A DNA stretch of 64,000 bases from Neospora caninum Liverpool (lineage: Eukaryota > Apicomplexa > Conoidasida > Eucoccidiorida > Sarcocystidae), in assembly GCF_000208865.1 (NCBI RefSeq), contig NC_018395.1:6000839-6064838 (forward strand), in the 5' to 3' direction. Positions 11,641 through 22,068 of this stretch are shown here, one piece after another; within the stretch, counting starts at the first letter, position 1; each line of letters begins with the position of its first letter. The notes beneath the pieces are model-generated. The model saw only the letters and a program-made list of their open reading frames with translations. It was not told the DNA's origin and made no database searches. Position numbers and translations under genes: made by a program.

Positions 11641-12639
11641 CACTATACATAGGCGAGGATCCAGTAGCACGGCGTTCTCTTCTCTAGCCAAGCGTTGCTC
11701 CTTCTAGGCACAGGATGCTCAGTCTTTTCGGACAGAAGGGGCTGCTTCAATGCTCCGTGCCAGCCTGTCCGCGACACGAAGTCAGATGAGAGGATGAAAG
11801 CTCTGTTAGAACACGTTTCTCGCCGAACTGTCGCGGCGTGGCCTTCTCTTCGCCCTTCATCAGTCGAGGAAAACGTGATGCAACTCTAAGAAAAAAGGCG
11901 GGCATTGACTCGCGAGGTGGTACGGGGGCAGAGACTCGTCACTCCTTTTTCTTTGCATGTGCGTCTCAGTGCCGGCAGTGAAGAGCACGGGAGGACAAGC
12001 AAAAGGGAAACTGCGAAGGATTTGAACCTTCCGTCCTTTGCCCTTTTGAGTCTTTCGTATTTCTCTCACTTTCCCCGTGTTTGCGTATCATCCCCTGCCA
12101 CAAAACTCCTGTGCGTGCTTTTCTGAGGCACAAGGGAGGGGGCAGCTGGACAGCTTTCTCTTGGTGGTTAGACTCCAGAGGCCAAGGGAGTCTCTGTTCC
12201 CCACAAAAAGACAGGGAAACTGTGTAGACTCACGGTCGCAAAGAGATGACATCAGGGTGACAGGAGCGACGGGAAAAGGAGCAAATGGAGCGGAGAGCGA
12301 GACACAGTCAAAACAGATTGGGCGAATTAAGGTGAGATGCTGACGCCAAAAAAGGTCAAAGAGCCATCCTCCGTGCGCCCGGACACGAGAGAAAACTTTC
12401 TCAGAAAACAGAAGCTGCAACAGAAGTGGAAACGTGAGGAAACACAGCGTTACTGCAGTTCTGGAAGCCGACCCGAATCGTAGACACGCACCCCGATTTC
12501 CTCAGAACAAACGTTGATCAAACCCTACACACAATGGAGAGCGTTTCGGTCCTGGACGAACAGACAAGTCTCCGCTCCGTTCACACTGCACCCACGTTTC
12601 CTCTCCTCCGCTGTCTCTGCATGCGCGTCCGCCTCGCGT
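11152..12639. other. Convergent intergenic region
   Basis: This lies between the stop codons of the plus-strand TMEM184-like gene and the minus-strand CK2 beta gene, so it should hold both 3' UTRs and poly(A) sites. It contains a TA microsatellite (11598-11641). I see no supportable gene. Confidence 0.65.
11598..11641. repeat. (TA)n microsatellite
   Basis: TATATATGTATATG passes into about 24 bases of pure TA, in the convergent 3' region between two genes. Confidence 0.9.
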
Positions 12640-15089
12640 TCACCGCCGGCCTGCCTCGTTCGCGGGGACAGCCGCCTGAGCGGCAGCGTCGGCGGCGCTC
12701 GAGATGCCAGCGGCTGCAGCTGCAGCCGCTGGACTGCCGAGGAGCGCCTCGCGCTCTTCTTCGGCTCTCTGTCGCGCCTGGTGAATCATCCGCGGGATCT
12801 GCTGGAGACGAAGGCGCGTCTTCACTTGCGGAGACACTTTGAAGCCGTACACGGTGGGGATGTAGTACGGCGGGGGCGACACAGTTGTACTCCGCGCCGT
12901 CGGAAGCAGGAAAGGAAACTGCATGTGGAAAATCTGTGCGATCGATGTGCCAAAGTACGCGCCGTCCAAGTGGTTCAGCCGACTGCCTTTGGGCGGGTGA
13001 TACAGCTCCTGCAGAGAGAAGGGAAAGACAGGCAGACCTCGCGGAGTTCGCGAAAAAGGTGCAGGCTGGGGACGAGGGAAAACATCACGCACGAAGAACC
13101 GCCGAGGCCAGGTCGTTTCGCAGGCTCAAGCGTCTTCGCGCGAGAAAAAGGGCGCACCATGTGACCGAAAAAAGAACGTAGTCCCCGATGTCGCGAGGCA
13201 AAGAGGCCTGTTGATATCCAGTATATACACATGCACATAGGCGTTGGTCTATTTACATCGTGAACTTGAGAGGACGAGCGAAAACACGCGACAAAAGAGG
13301 TGACTGCTGGATTCTGCGCTCGAAGGTGTGAGTACAAAGGACAGGTGCATCCGGTAACACCGAGTGTACATACACAGCATTTGGCGCAGTAGACTTTGGC
13401 AGTGTGCTTGTTCGGGGTGTCGGTCAAAGCCGTCGGAAGAAGCGCCCAACCTTCGCACGCGCTGTTGGGGCACACTCCGAATTGCTTTTGCGCGTATTTC
13501 TGCTGAAGCAGTTGCAAACCCCTGTTGAAACCGCAGCCATTCAAAGACAGAGAGAGAACAGGCACAACGGTGCATGTCGGCGAAGACGAGAGCGGCGGGC
13601 GCCCGGCGGGAAAACCGACAAACGAGAGGCGACGAACGAAGACAAGGAGACGGCGACACACTCGAAAAAGAGGACCTAGAAAGCTGCGGCAGGGAAGGCA
13701 CCGGGCGAAGCAGGATTAACGCCGCGATGAAAACCCACATACATAACCCCTCAATCGCAGGAACGCGCAAACGTGGAGAGACAGAGACTCACTTCACACA
13801 GCCAAATGAAGATCCCAGCCGTGGATGTGGACAGGGTACCCGAACAATTATACATACATGCATGCGTAAACATTTATAGGGATCTGAACAGACCTGTGCA
13901 CAGAGTGAATCCCAAGTTTCCTTTTGCTTACCGCGCTGTGGCCAAGAACCGAGCATGCACGAGGCCGTAGAGGAGTTCGGCAGCCTGTTCGGCCATGGCA
14001 GACTTTCTCTGTTCTTCTTCGTCGTCTTCGTCTTCGGACTGTTCGTTGTCGAGCACAATGTCCAGCGCTTCATCGAACAGGGGCACTTGACTTGCGAGAC
14101 CTGAGAGGGACAGAGGAGAGGTGTGGAAACGACGTGAATCTTTTGAATCAAAGCTGGCAACCATAGGATTTGCAGGGCACACTGCACAATGCAAATAAAC
14201 CACTGCCCGAGACACACGCAAGTCGGTGATGGGAGAGAACCCCCGATGTGTCGAAAGTCTCTAGAAAGCTCCCCAACCCCGAAAGGTCGAAAACGAGGCT
14301 CCAGAGCCCGATAGAGAAAACGAAGAAGCTGGCGTGGAAGGCGGCGCAGAAAGCAGAAACACCTGCGCTAGCCACTGGGCACCTCCAGAGACACCCGCGG
14401 ACAGCACGGGGGTTGAAGAGGAAGGAACACCGGGCTGCACAGCAAAGCGAGACGCGTCTCTGTCTTGCTGCGTGCGTGCGCCGAGATCGCTGAAGGCGCG
14501 TGGCGTGTCCAGGCGTTACCTGTCAGGTTGAAGTCATCCCGAATGAAGTCCTCGTCGACGACAACGAACAACTCATTCCCCTTCAGCGTGCAAAACCACT
14601 CGACCCAGCTCATCTGGACGAACAGCAGACGGACTCGCCTTTTCCAGAAACATAACGCCAAAGATGAGCCGTACCCCTCCACACATGCACATCTATACAT
14701 GTCTACATATACCTCTTCGCACATATGCGTGTGTACCGACATATCCAGATATAGAGCTATAGATACACACGTGGAGATAAATATTCCTACATAGAGAGAG
14801 GACGATCCACAGATGATGCTGACTATGCGTGTCGGGACACCTGCGCGTGGGCTGCCTCCGCGGTGATTTTGTCTTTGTGGCTTTCTCTCGCGTTGTTTGT
14901 GCTTACATCTTCCAGTTCACTCGTGCCGGTCATGTCGGAAAACTCTTGTTCTTCGCTGTCGAACTCTTCACTGCTCGACTGCGAGCCTGCCGTGCGACTC
15001 GCCGCACGAGAGGCCCCGGCGGCCGCCGATGCCCCGCCACTCGCTCTGGAGCTGGCGCCCTCGGGAGTTCGCTCGGCCTTCTGTTGCAT
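12640..15089 (-). CDS. Casein kinase 2 regulatory (beta) subunit
   Basis: Five exons on the minus strand: 14907-15089, 14520-14613, 13932-14100, 13374-13521 and 12640-13008, giving 320 residues. CK2 beta dimerises through its zinc finger and tunes the Ser/Thr kinase CK2. Landmarks in order: [14 protein letters not shown] and [14 protein letters not shown] (residues 64-93); acidic loop [13 protein letters not shown] (110-122); [15 protein letters not shown] (130-144); zinc cysteines C166, C171, C194 and C197; then [10 protein letters not shown] and [10 protein letters not shown]. Typical family length is about 215. The extra 61 N-terminal residues are Ala/Ser-rich, then strongly acidic ([15 protein letters not shown]), resembling CK2 substrate sites; the ~60-residue C-terminal addition is a charged helix and a poly-Ala run. 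The start at 15089 is the last in-frame ATG before the acidic segment; exon 2 itself begins with an in-frame ATG, so an alternative short start is possible. All junctions are in phase. Confidence 0.95.
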
Positions 15090-18000
15090 TTTTGAGAACC
15101 TTTCGGGCACGGGGTGGAGAGGCGAGAGAAAACAAGGAGACCGACGGGGGGGGGGGGGGGAGGGGGGGAAATGGATCTGGGGGAGCGGAGAAGGGCGGCG
15201 CGAGCCACGACGGAGTGGCGGGTCTTTTTGCGGAAACCGGGGGGAGACCAACAGGACGCCTTCGCGGCAGCGTCTCTGCGTCAGTGCAGATACGAGAAGC
15301 GAACGCAACAGTTTATGCGTTCTGGGGAGGGAACATAGTTCAAGTGAGATGCTTCGCTCCCTAGACAGTTCTTGGGCGTCGACGAGAACAACGACGCGTC
15401 TTCAGTGCAAACACTCACGTGTTCAGATGCGTGTCTCGCGTTCTTCTGCTCAGCTCTGCCCTCTAGACCCGTCAGAGACACTAAACCGAAGGAAGTTCCG
15501 TTCCTTTTTCGTTCAGGAGATTCGAGTCCTGCACGATTCGCTCTGGTGGCGGGAGACAGGCGTTGAGGCGGAGAGGGACACGGGAGAAGGAAAAGGAAAG
15601 ACGAAAGGGTGTGCTGGCGAGCGGCGCGAGGTCAGAGGGAAGAAATGCTTTGCAGCGGCGCCAGAGAGAAAGACAGACAGTCGCGAGGCGGTGAGAGGAG
15701 AATCAAACAGAGAACGGGAGAGTCGGGACGACGGCAGGCAGCGAGAGGCTGTGCATGCCCCGGTAAATAGGGTGGACGGAATGCGAGTTTTGTGCGGCCG
15801 GCCCCTTTCCGCGGATGACGCGCCGAAACGAGAGAAGATGAACTGCGCCAGAGAACTGAAGAGAGGAGAGAACGCGAAGAAAATACAGGCAAAACGGTAG
15901 CCGCTCTTTAGAGGCTACGGGAGGGACATATGAGGGCGGGGAGGGCGGGCAAACGAAGCATCGGCAATTGGAGAAACACGCACAAACATGAGACCTCTAT
16001 AGAGGAGAAGCAGAGACGCGACGACGCGAATAGTGGATTGTTTGGGATGTGTGATTGGCAAGAGAGAGAGGACAGGAACGCGGCGCGAAAAAAATTTTGC
16101 GACACAGAACATGCGCGGAGAGACAAAGAAGGGATCGGGAGGGCATGCACAATCGTGTTTGACTGGACAAGAGACTGCAACGCAAGAAGGCGCCATCTCT
16201 CTCGGGCCTCCTTCTGCTAGAACTCGGGTCTTTTCCTGTGAAGGTGAACACGAAAGACAAAGCACATGAGCCTTTCCGAGTAGAGATTTCTGACGTTTGT
16301 TCTCGATTCGCCTCCTTTGTCTTCCATGCGTTGTCGCCATGCGTTGCCGCGATCGCCGGGACGCCTTCATGCGCAAACAACACTCCGAAGACAAAAGCGG
16401 TTAAACGAAATGTACGTTTTCCGCTTCGCGACGGCCTCAGTTGCATTTCCCTTTCACTTTGTCAGGATCTTTCGCGGGTGAATCAGAGTGCCACGCGGGG
16501 GGGAAACGGCGGCAAGACTCTAAAACGGGCTTTCACCAGGCGGAATGCCATGACACGGGTCGGATCGGAACTGGCACGATTCGTCCTGCTGGCTGTCTCA
16601 CCACGTACGCCCGAGTTGTCATTAAAACAAGACTCTGGTCCTGCATTTGTAAGATGCAGTGCCCCTCATACTTTCCCCGTAGTCGCTTTGACGGGGTTGT
16701 AGTGTAGCATCGGGGGAAGGGAAGGGCCAGCGGGGGAGGGGGGGGGATTCCAGGGGGAAGGTTAGTTACTTCAGAACAGTGGAGTTGAAGGTCTGAACCC
16801 GAGTCACAACGGCCGCGTTTCCACGAGAACCTACGCGAGGAAACACATCTCGATGCGATTACGCGACTCTCGCAGCTCGAGAGCATGGCGCAATGGAAGC
16901 TTGCTCCCTTCCGTCGTCACAGCTGCCTTATACTTGGACGCGAAATTCGGTCTGTCGTTCGAGCGCATATTAAAAAATTTGCGAACAGTTTAGAACCGAT
17001 GCTAGTTGCCTTACGCTTCATCGGCGAGAAAACACGCTTTAGGAGGAAACCGAGATCAGGTATCATTATTTTTGCCTGATACAGCAAAGTGACGAGACAC
17101 CCTCGTGTTGCGCTGACCTGCACACCCAGATCTTCCAACGTCGACACAGGCAAAGCTCCTGTGAAATGTCCATGAGCACTTTGAATACTGATAGAGGCGC
17201 TTTGCAGCAAACTGGTTGGTATGAGGCGTGTGACCAGCGCCGCGTCGGAACGCATTGTTGCCAAGTTGTCACCTGAGGTTCCGGTTTAGGTTCGTCTTCC
17301 CTCATCCACAGGCGAGCCACAAAAAGCATGAACACAACTTGAAGTGGAAAAGGAACTGCCCATCTTGAGAGTATTGAGACCTCTGTTAATCATCACCTCA
17401 ACATAGATTTAAACCGGTCATGCTTCCTCACGGAGCATGCCAACGGGTGCAGAAAGAGTAGCTTTCTTCTGCGGATCGGTTCTCTCTTTTACGCTGCCTT
17501 TTCATGGTACCGCTGGAAGACTTTGCTTCTACACGCCACTCATCGGCTCCCCGCGAATCACGTGAAGAGCGCACCCCGAAACAAGCGCGGTGGTTCCTAC
17601 TTCGGACTACCTTTTTTCTGTGCTATTTTCTGGCCTTTTGCTCCGCGCCTCTCGAGATGTCTACCTCTCAACGCTGCTGGTCTGAGGAGCTGGAAAGTCG
17701 CCCACCCCTGCCTCCACGCAAGACGTCTTTTTAGGCAATAAACACGAGGGCGTAGACCTGCCACCACTCCCTATCGCTGGCTTGGAATGTTCAGTGTTCT
17801 GTTCGGGAGTGTCTATCTTTTTCCGTCGACTCCCCCCGGACCTCGTCAATTTCCTAGGGAATGAGGAAATGGACAGTGGTCAACCGACTTCCTCATGTCA
17901 AGCAAACGAGGAAGATTTCCAGAAAACAGAGTAGAAATCGATCGATGAAACTAGGACTGTAAGCGCAACGAAAAGCGGAGCTCCCTAGCGGGGTAACTTC

Positions 18001-20364
18001 GCACATCCTCAATTCCTGAGAATGTGGCGTGGGCGACAGACACTGCGGCACTGAACGAACAATACCTGCCTGGAGGCAACAGAGCAGCATCCATGCTAAA
18101 CAAAGAATCACTCCCTAACCACTCCTCGCAGGCATGACGGCTGGACGTTAATCTATCTCCAGATTTGTTTTTGCATGGCGTCACAGGGAGTTAATCGTGG
18201 CCAATGCGCAGCTAGTTTGGTTGTGTGCTTGTGATTTGTGTGTTTTACTCAGAGCCTCGAGTCGCTTCCGGTGTGTTCCCACCGGGGCGAAATGACCAGT
18301 GAGCTGCTGGATGGCTGTCGTAGACAAAATAGTAACTGGAGGGCTACTGGGATATGGGGCGCGACGATCCCTTCCGTTTGTTTCTGAGCAGCTACGACAC
18401 AACCCAACCTCTTTTGGAACCGAATCGTGGAACAGCCATTGCGGCAACAGTGTGGCAGAACAACGCATATATATAAGCATACATACATCCGCACAGACAT
18501 ACTCGAATGGGGGATTACAACGGGCTCTATTGCAGACGCCAGTTTGCTGCTTTTGCCTTGTGACTGCAAAAGAATGGAACGGGGCACACAACGCTCTTTT
18601 GAACAGATGACCCAGTTCACCTTAGAAAGTCGCAAATCCAACGTACGAGGATGTTGGGTTCTGCGACCAGGTGCGGTGCTTTGCGTCAAGGCACTGACCG
18701 AACTCTCGGGTAATCTCCCCAGTGATTTTTTTGTGGTGATAAGGTGTCGAATGTCTTTGGTAACATGTTACTGACAAGCCGAGAGTTTGGTGCCTCTCTG
18801 GTCACACCAGGCAACCGGACTGCATACTTACAACACGATTTGGAAACACGGCAGCCCACCCCCGGGCCACTAAATATCGGCTCGCCCAGTTCCTGTCGTG
18901 TGAAAGCGCGCTGAACCTCGAGAATTCAGAAGACGGTAAGGCGTATTGGAACGAGCGCACTTTCGAAGCTTTTTGTTTCCTAGTGGAAGCCTGAGACACA
19001 TGAGGGACTAGATGGTGTAATTCTATGGCGCTCGCGGCGCCCCCGTCGTGCCCGAGTAAAAACAAAAACTTGAAACGCTTCGTACGGCCAGATAGAACTC
19101 TATCCAAAGTTCAACTGCTTCTTCTAGTATTTGCTGCCGTGCCACTCTTCTCGAACGATAGTGGACGCCAGTTCAAATCACGGACTTCGTGTTCAACTTT
19201 TGCAAGGTAAGCGCCTTTTCTGTTCGGGGTCGTCAGGTCGACGCGCACAATATGGAACTCAAGTTTGAATGAATTGGTTCGCGGCGGTCGAACAGTTTTA
19301 CCGTAAGATATATGCAAAAAAAACAGAGATAGTCCTCCGCCTTCAGATGCACAAGGCATGAAAACTGGTGATACACGCCTCATCCATGGTTGGACGTGAA
19401 TCCTGCAAGGGCCGACCTTGCGACTCTCCCCACAGCGCAAATGTCGCATACTCTGACCAAGTGACCTAAAGGTGGGAAAGCACACCCTAGTGGATTCGTC
19501 CGATTGTGTTTGGAGGGTTGGTTTACTGGTCACCATAGATAGACCGACCTCAAGCCCCCCCCCCTCCAACGCGGGCGGATGTCATACAAGAAGTGGGACG
19601 ATGTTTCCCTGTTCGGGTTGCCACTCCCACATCATTCACGGACGCTTTCAGAGCAACATGCAGATGAAGCCCCAAGGGAAAAGGTACAACAACGCGGAAA
19701 ACTGCCGGCAAATAGCTCCATGTGTAGCTATGGCTGTTCTACCACACACGCAAAGGGAGACTAGTGCTGGACTTACGTATACATATCTTTCCAAATCTGG
19801 GCGTAGGCCAAATGATGCAGGAGAAAAAGAGTCGGTACGAAGACGAAAAAGGTAGTTGATGATGCCGTAGGCACCAGAGCGAGACGGCATAGCGGACTCT
19901 TCAAAACCTTTCCACACATAAAGCAACAGAAGATCTTCCTGACATTGCCGCAAAAGACTACCGCAGACGGTCTCGTCTCGATCACCTTACGGCGCGGAGC
20001 TTACATTCTCCCCACCTCCACGAATAATGTATGACGCTAGTGTGTCTTGGATAAACAACAGTAGCGCCCCACCTTCTTCCCAGGCTCTCTACTTGCCCAC
20101 CCAACCTCACGAAAAAAGCCAGGCAAGGAAAGGACACGCCACCCGCTCGCGCCCATCCCTCTCTCTTTCCCCGTTAGTCATCTCATGGTGTCTTTAGAAT
20201 TTTCGCTGTACCGTGCTCAGACGTCCCTTGAAGGCCGGTCGGGGTTTCGTCTCGATTCACCATCGGTCTGTTCTAAAATTGAATCTCTCACCGGTCCTCT
20301 CCCAATACGTACCGAGACTCCTTGAGCGCCGGCCATGCCGTGAGAAATACAGCCGCTTGGGCAT
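15090..20364. other. Long intergenic region, no supportable gene
   Basis: This 5.3-kb stretch lies upstream of CK2 beta and downstream of the next minus-strand gene. It should hold the CK2 beta promoter and 5' UTR. Open frames on both strands are short or Arg/Ser-biased and show no domain, signal peptide or paired splice sites. It also contains G-rich tracts near 15145-15168 and 16731-16746. Confidence 0.55.
15145..15168. repeat. Poly-G tract (G16-A-G7), a C tract in the CK2 beta leader orientation
   Basis: It lies 56 bp upstream of the CK2 beta start codon. On the sense (minus) strand it reads as a C tract, in the promoter or 5' UTR. Confidence 0.85.
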
Positions 20365-22068
20365 CTATTGATCGGGCTTCGACTCTCCCGATTTCTTCTC
20401 TGCCGCTGGCTCCGGCAAATTCCGCTCTTTAGCTCGAATCTTTGAAGCCGTCTGAGCGAGATCCAGTATTCTGTCGACCTCAAGATAGTCTGTTCCCGCA
20501 CGACCTTTCCGGAACAACGTCTCCGCATTTGCAACGAGACGGTCCTCGATGTCTTTCTCGGTCTTCAGCAGCAGCTCCACGCGAGGCAGTTCCCCGTCCA
20601 GCTTCTTCAACGCGTCACGCCGTTTCGACCCAGACAGAGCCACTTGTTGGACGAGGCGCTGTCCCTTGATAATGTCCTTGAGGAAGAGCATTTGCTTCCG
20701 GATTTCCGCGCCTGCCTCCCTCACCGCCGTCTCCAGGGACTCCGTGAGTTTCTCCACGGTTTCTTCTGTCGGCGATGCAGCCGCCGCCTGTCGGGCTCGC
20801 CGCAGAACGTCTTCTCGCATCTTTTTAAACTCCGCGATCTTCACCTCCACCCATATCCGTCGCAACCGCAGCTCCGCAAGTACTTCCTCGGGGGAGGGAG
20901 GAGAAAAAACACTGAGTTCTCCCGTCTTCAGGTTGCTCAGAACGGTCTGCTGGAGAATGCGCAGTTCCTCCTGGTTTCCAACGTACGCCTCCAGAAAGTC
21001 GACACCGCGCAGGGGACCTTGATTCTTTCTGATCTGTTGCAGAGCTTCGACGACATCGGCCATGCGGAGCACCTTAGCCATGTGGCGGAGCGGCGAGGAC
21101 AGCAACTGAAGGAGGACCATACCCATAAGTGCTACCTCCGCCGGAGTCGTCAGGCTTATGAGGCTGGCCGGTGATCCGTGCTGCACAATAAAAGACCGCG
21201 CCGTTTGCGTCCTCTCCAAAAGGCTGTTGAACAGCTGTACATACTTCGTCGACGACACGAGTTGACGCCCCCATTCAAGCAGCGATCCCGTTTTCTGCAT
21301 CGCGGTGTCGTAGTACTCCGGGCGGTGCTGCTGGATTGCGACGGCCGCGGCTGCGAGGCCAATGCCCGCGGCGACGGTGATCGCAAGGATTCGTCTTCTC
21401 CGTGCAGAGGCAGCTCGAGCCTGTCTCTCGTCGTCCTCAGCTTCCAGGGCGCTGAGTAGGGCGTCCCGATTCTCTTTAGGGAAGACGGCGCTGAAGAGTT
21501 CCTCAGTCCCAATCGGCGCCTCTGTGCCTTCCTCAGGAGGTTCCTCGCCTTCTGAGAGCACAGCCTTGCGAAGCGCTTTTCCCCAGGTCGTGTACTGGAC
21601 TCCGAGGGCGGCGGTGAGGAGGAGAATCGACACCACAAAGAGTCCAGAAGAGGCGCCGCGCGCACGTTTGCTGACGCCATTCTTGTCCGCCCTTCCCTTC
21701 CTGCCCACCCTTCCCCCACGTTTTCCCCCTTCACGCTTCATCGTGCCCCGGCGGTCTCGTCCTTCGATTTTCGCCTCTTCTGCGTCGAATTCCATGTCTT
21801 CGGAAAGTCCACGATAAGAATTGGGTGAGGAGACCGCCCCATTGTCCCTGTACTTCACAGCTCTCTGCTCCGTCAACAAACAAAAGCTCGACGACGCAAC
21901 AGCAAGCGAGGCAAGAAAAAGAAGAAACACGCGATGCTTCGACGCACGCAAAGGGCGGTTTCGTCCCCATCGGGGTGCACGCTCGCCCTGGAAACCCGCC
22001 TGCTCTCCGAGCCCCTCGGGCTCCGCACCGGCGAAGCCAGCATTGTTTGAGGTGCGAAACGCCATCAT
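20365..22068 (-). CDS. Hypothetical membrane or secreted protein, single exon
   Basis: An uninterrupted 567-residue frame starting MMAF. I do not recognise the family. Hydrophobic segments lie at residues 47-66 (RVFLLFLASLAVASSSFCLL, a signal peptide or signal anchor), about 141-159 (SGLFVVSILLLTAALGVQY), 226-245 (RILAITVAAGIGLAAAAVAI) and weakly 309-326. Between the first two is a very basic, glycine-rich linker (about 103-138). The last ~240 residues are charged and helix-rich, probably coiled coil, ending in a lysine/serine tail. An intron-free gene with an internal signal-like segment behind a ~45-residue N-terminus is common among coccidian secretory-organelle proteins, so a dense-granule, rhoptry or organelle-membrane role is possible but is inference only. 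It lies divergent to another predicted secreted protein at 25004, with 2.9 kb between their start codons. Confidence 0.78.
   Translation of the reverse strand: MMAFRTSNNAGFAGAEPEGLGEQAGFQGERAPRWGRNRPLRASKHRVFLLFLASLAVASSSFCLLTEQRAVKYRDNGAVSSPNSYRGLSEDMEFDAEEAKIEGRDRRGTMKREGGKRGGRVGRKGRADKNGVSKRARGASSGLFVVSILLLTAALGVQYTTWGKALRKAVLSEGEEPPEEGTEAPIGTEELFSAVFPKENRDALLSALEAEDDERQARAASARRRRILAITVAAGIGLAAAAVAIQQHRPEYYDTAMQKTGSLLEWGRQLVSSTKYVQLFNSLLERTQTARSFIVQHGSPASLISLTTPAEVALMGMVLLQLLSSPLRHMAKVLRMADVVEALQQIRKNQGPLRGVDFLEAYVGNQEELRILQQTVLSNLKTGELSVFSPPSPEEVLAELRLRRIWVEVKIAEFKKMREDVLRRARQAAAASPTEETVEKLTESLETAVREAGAEIRKQMLFLKDIIKGQRLVQQVALSGSKRRDALKKLDGELPRVELLLKTEKDIEDRLVANAETLFRKGRAGTDYLEVDRILDLAQTASKIRAKERNLPEPAAEKKSGESKPDQ

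Noticed and set aside
12015..12031. A tRNA T-arm-like hairpin (GAAGG, 7-base loop, CCTTC; B-box-like GGTTCAAATCC on the minus strand)
   Set aside because: No A box, anticodon arm or pairing acceptor stem could be found at the right distance, so it is most likely chance.
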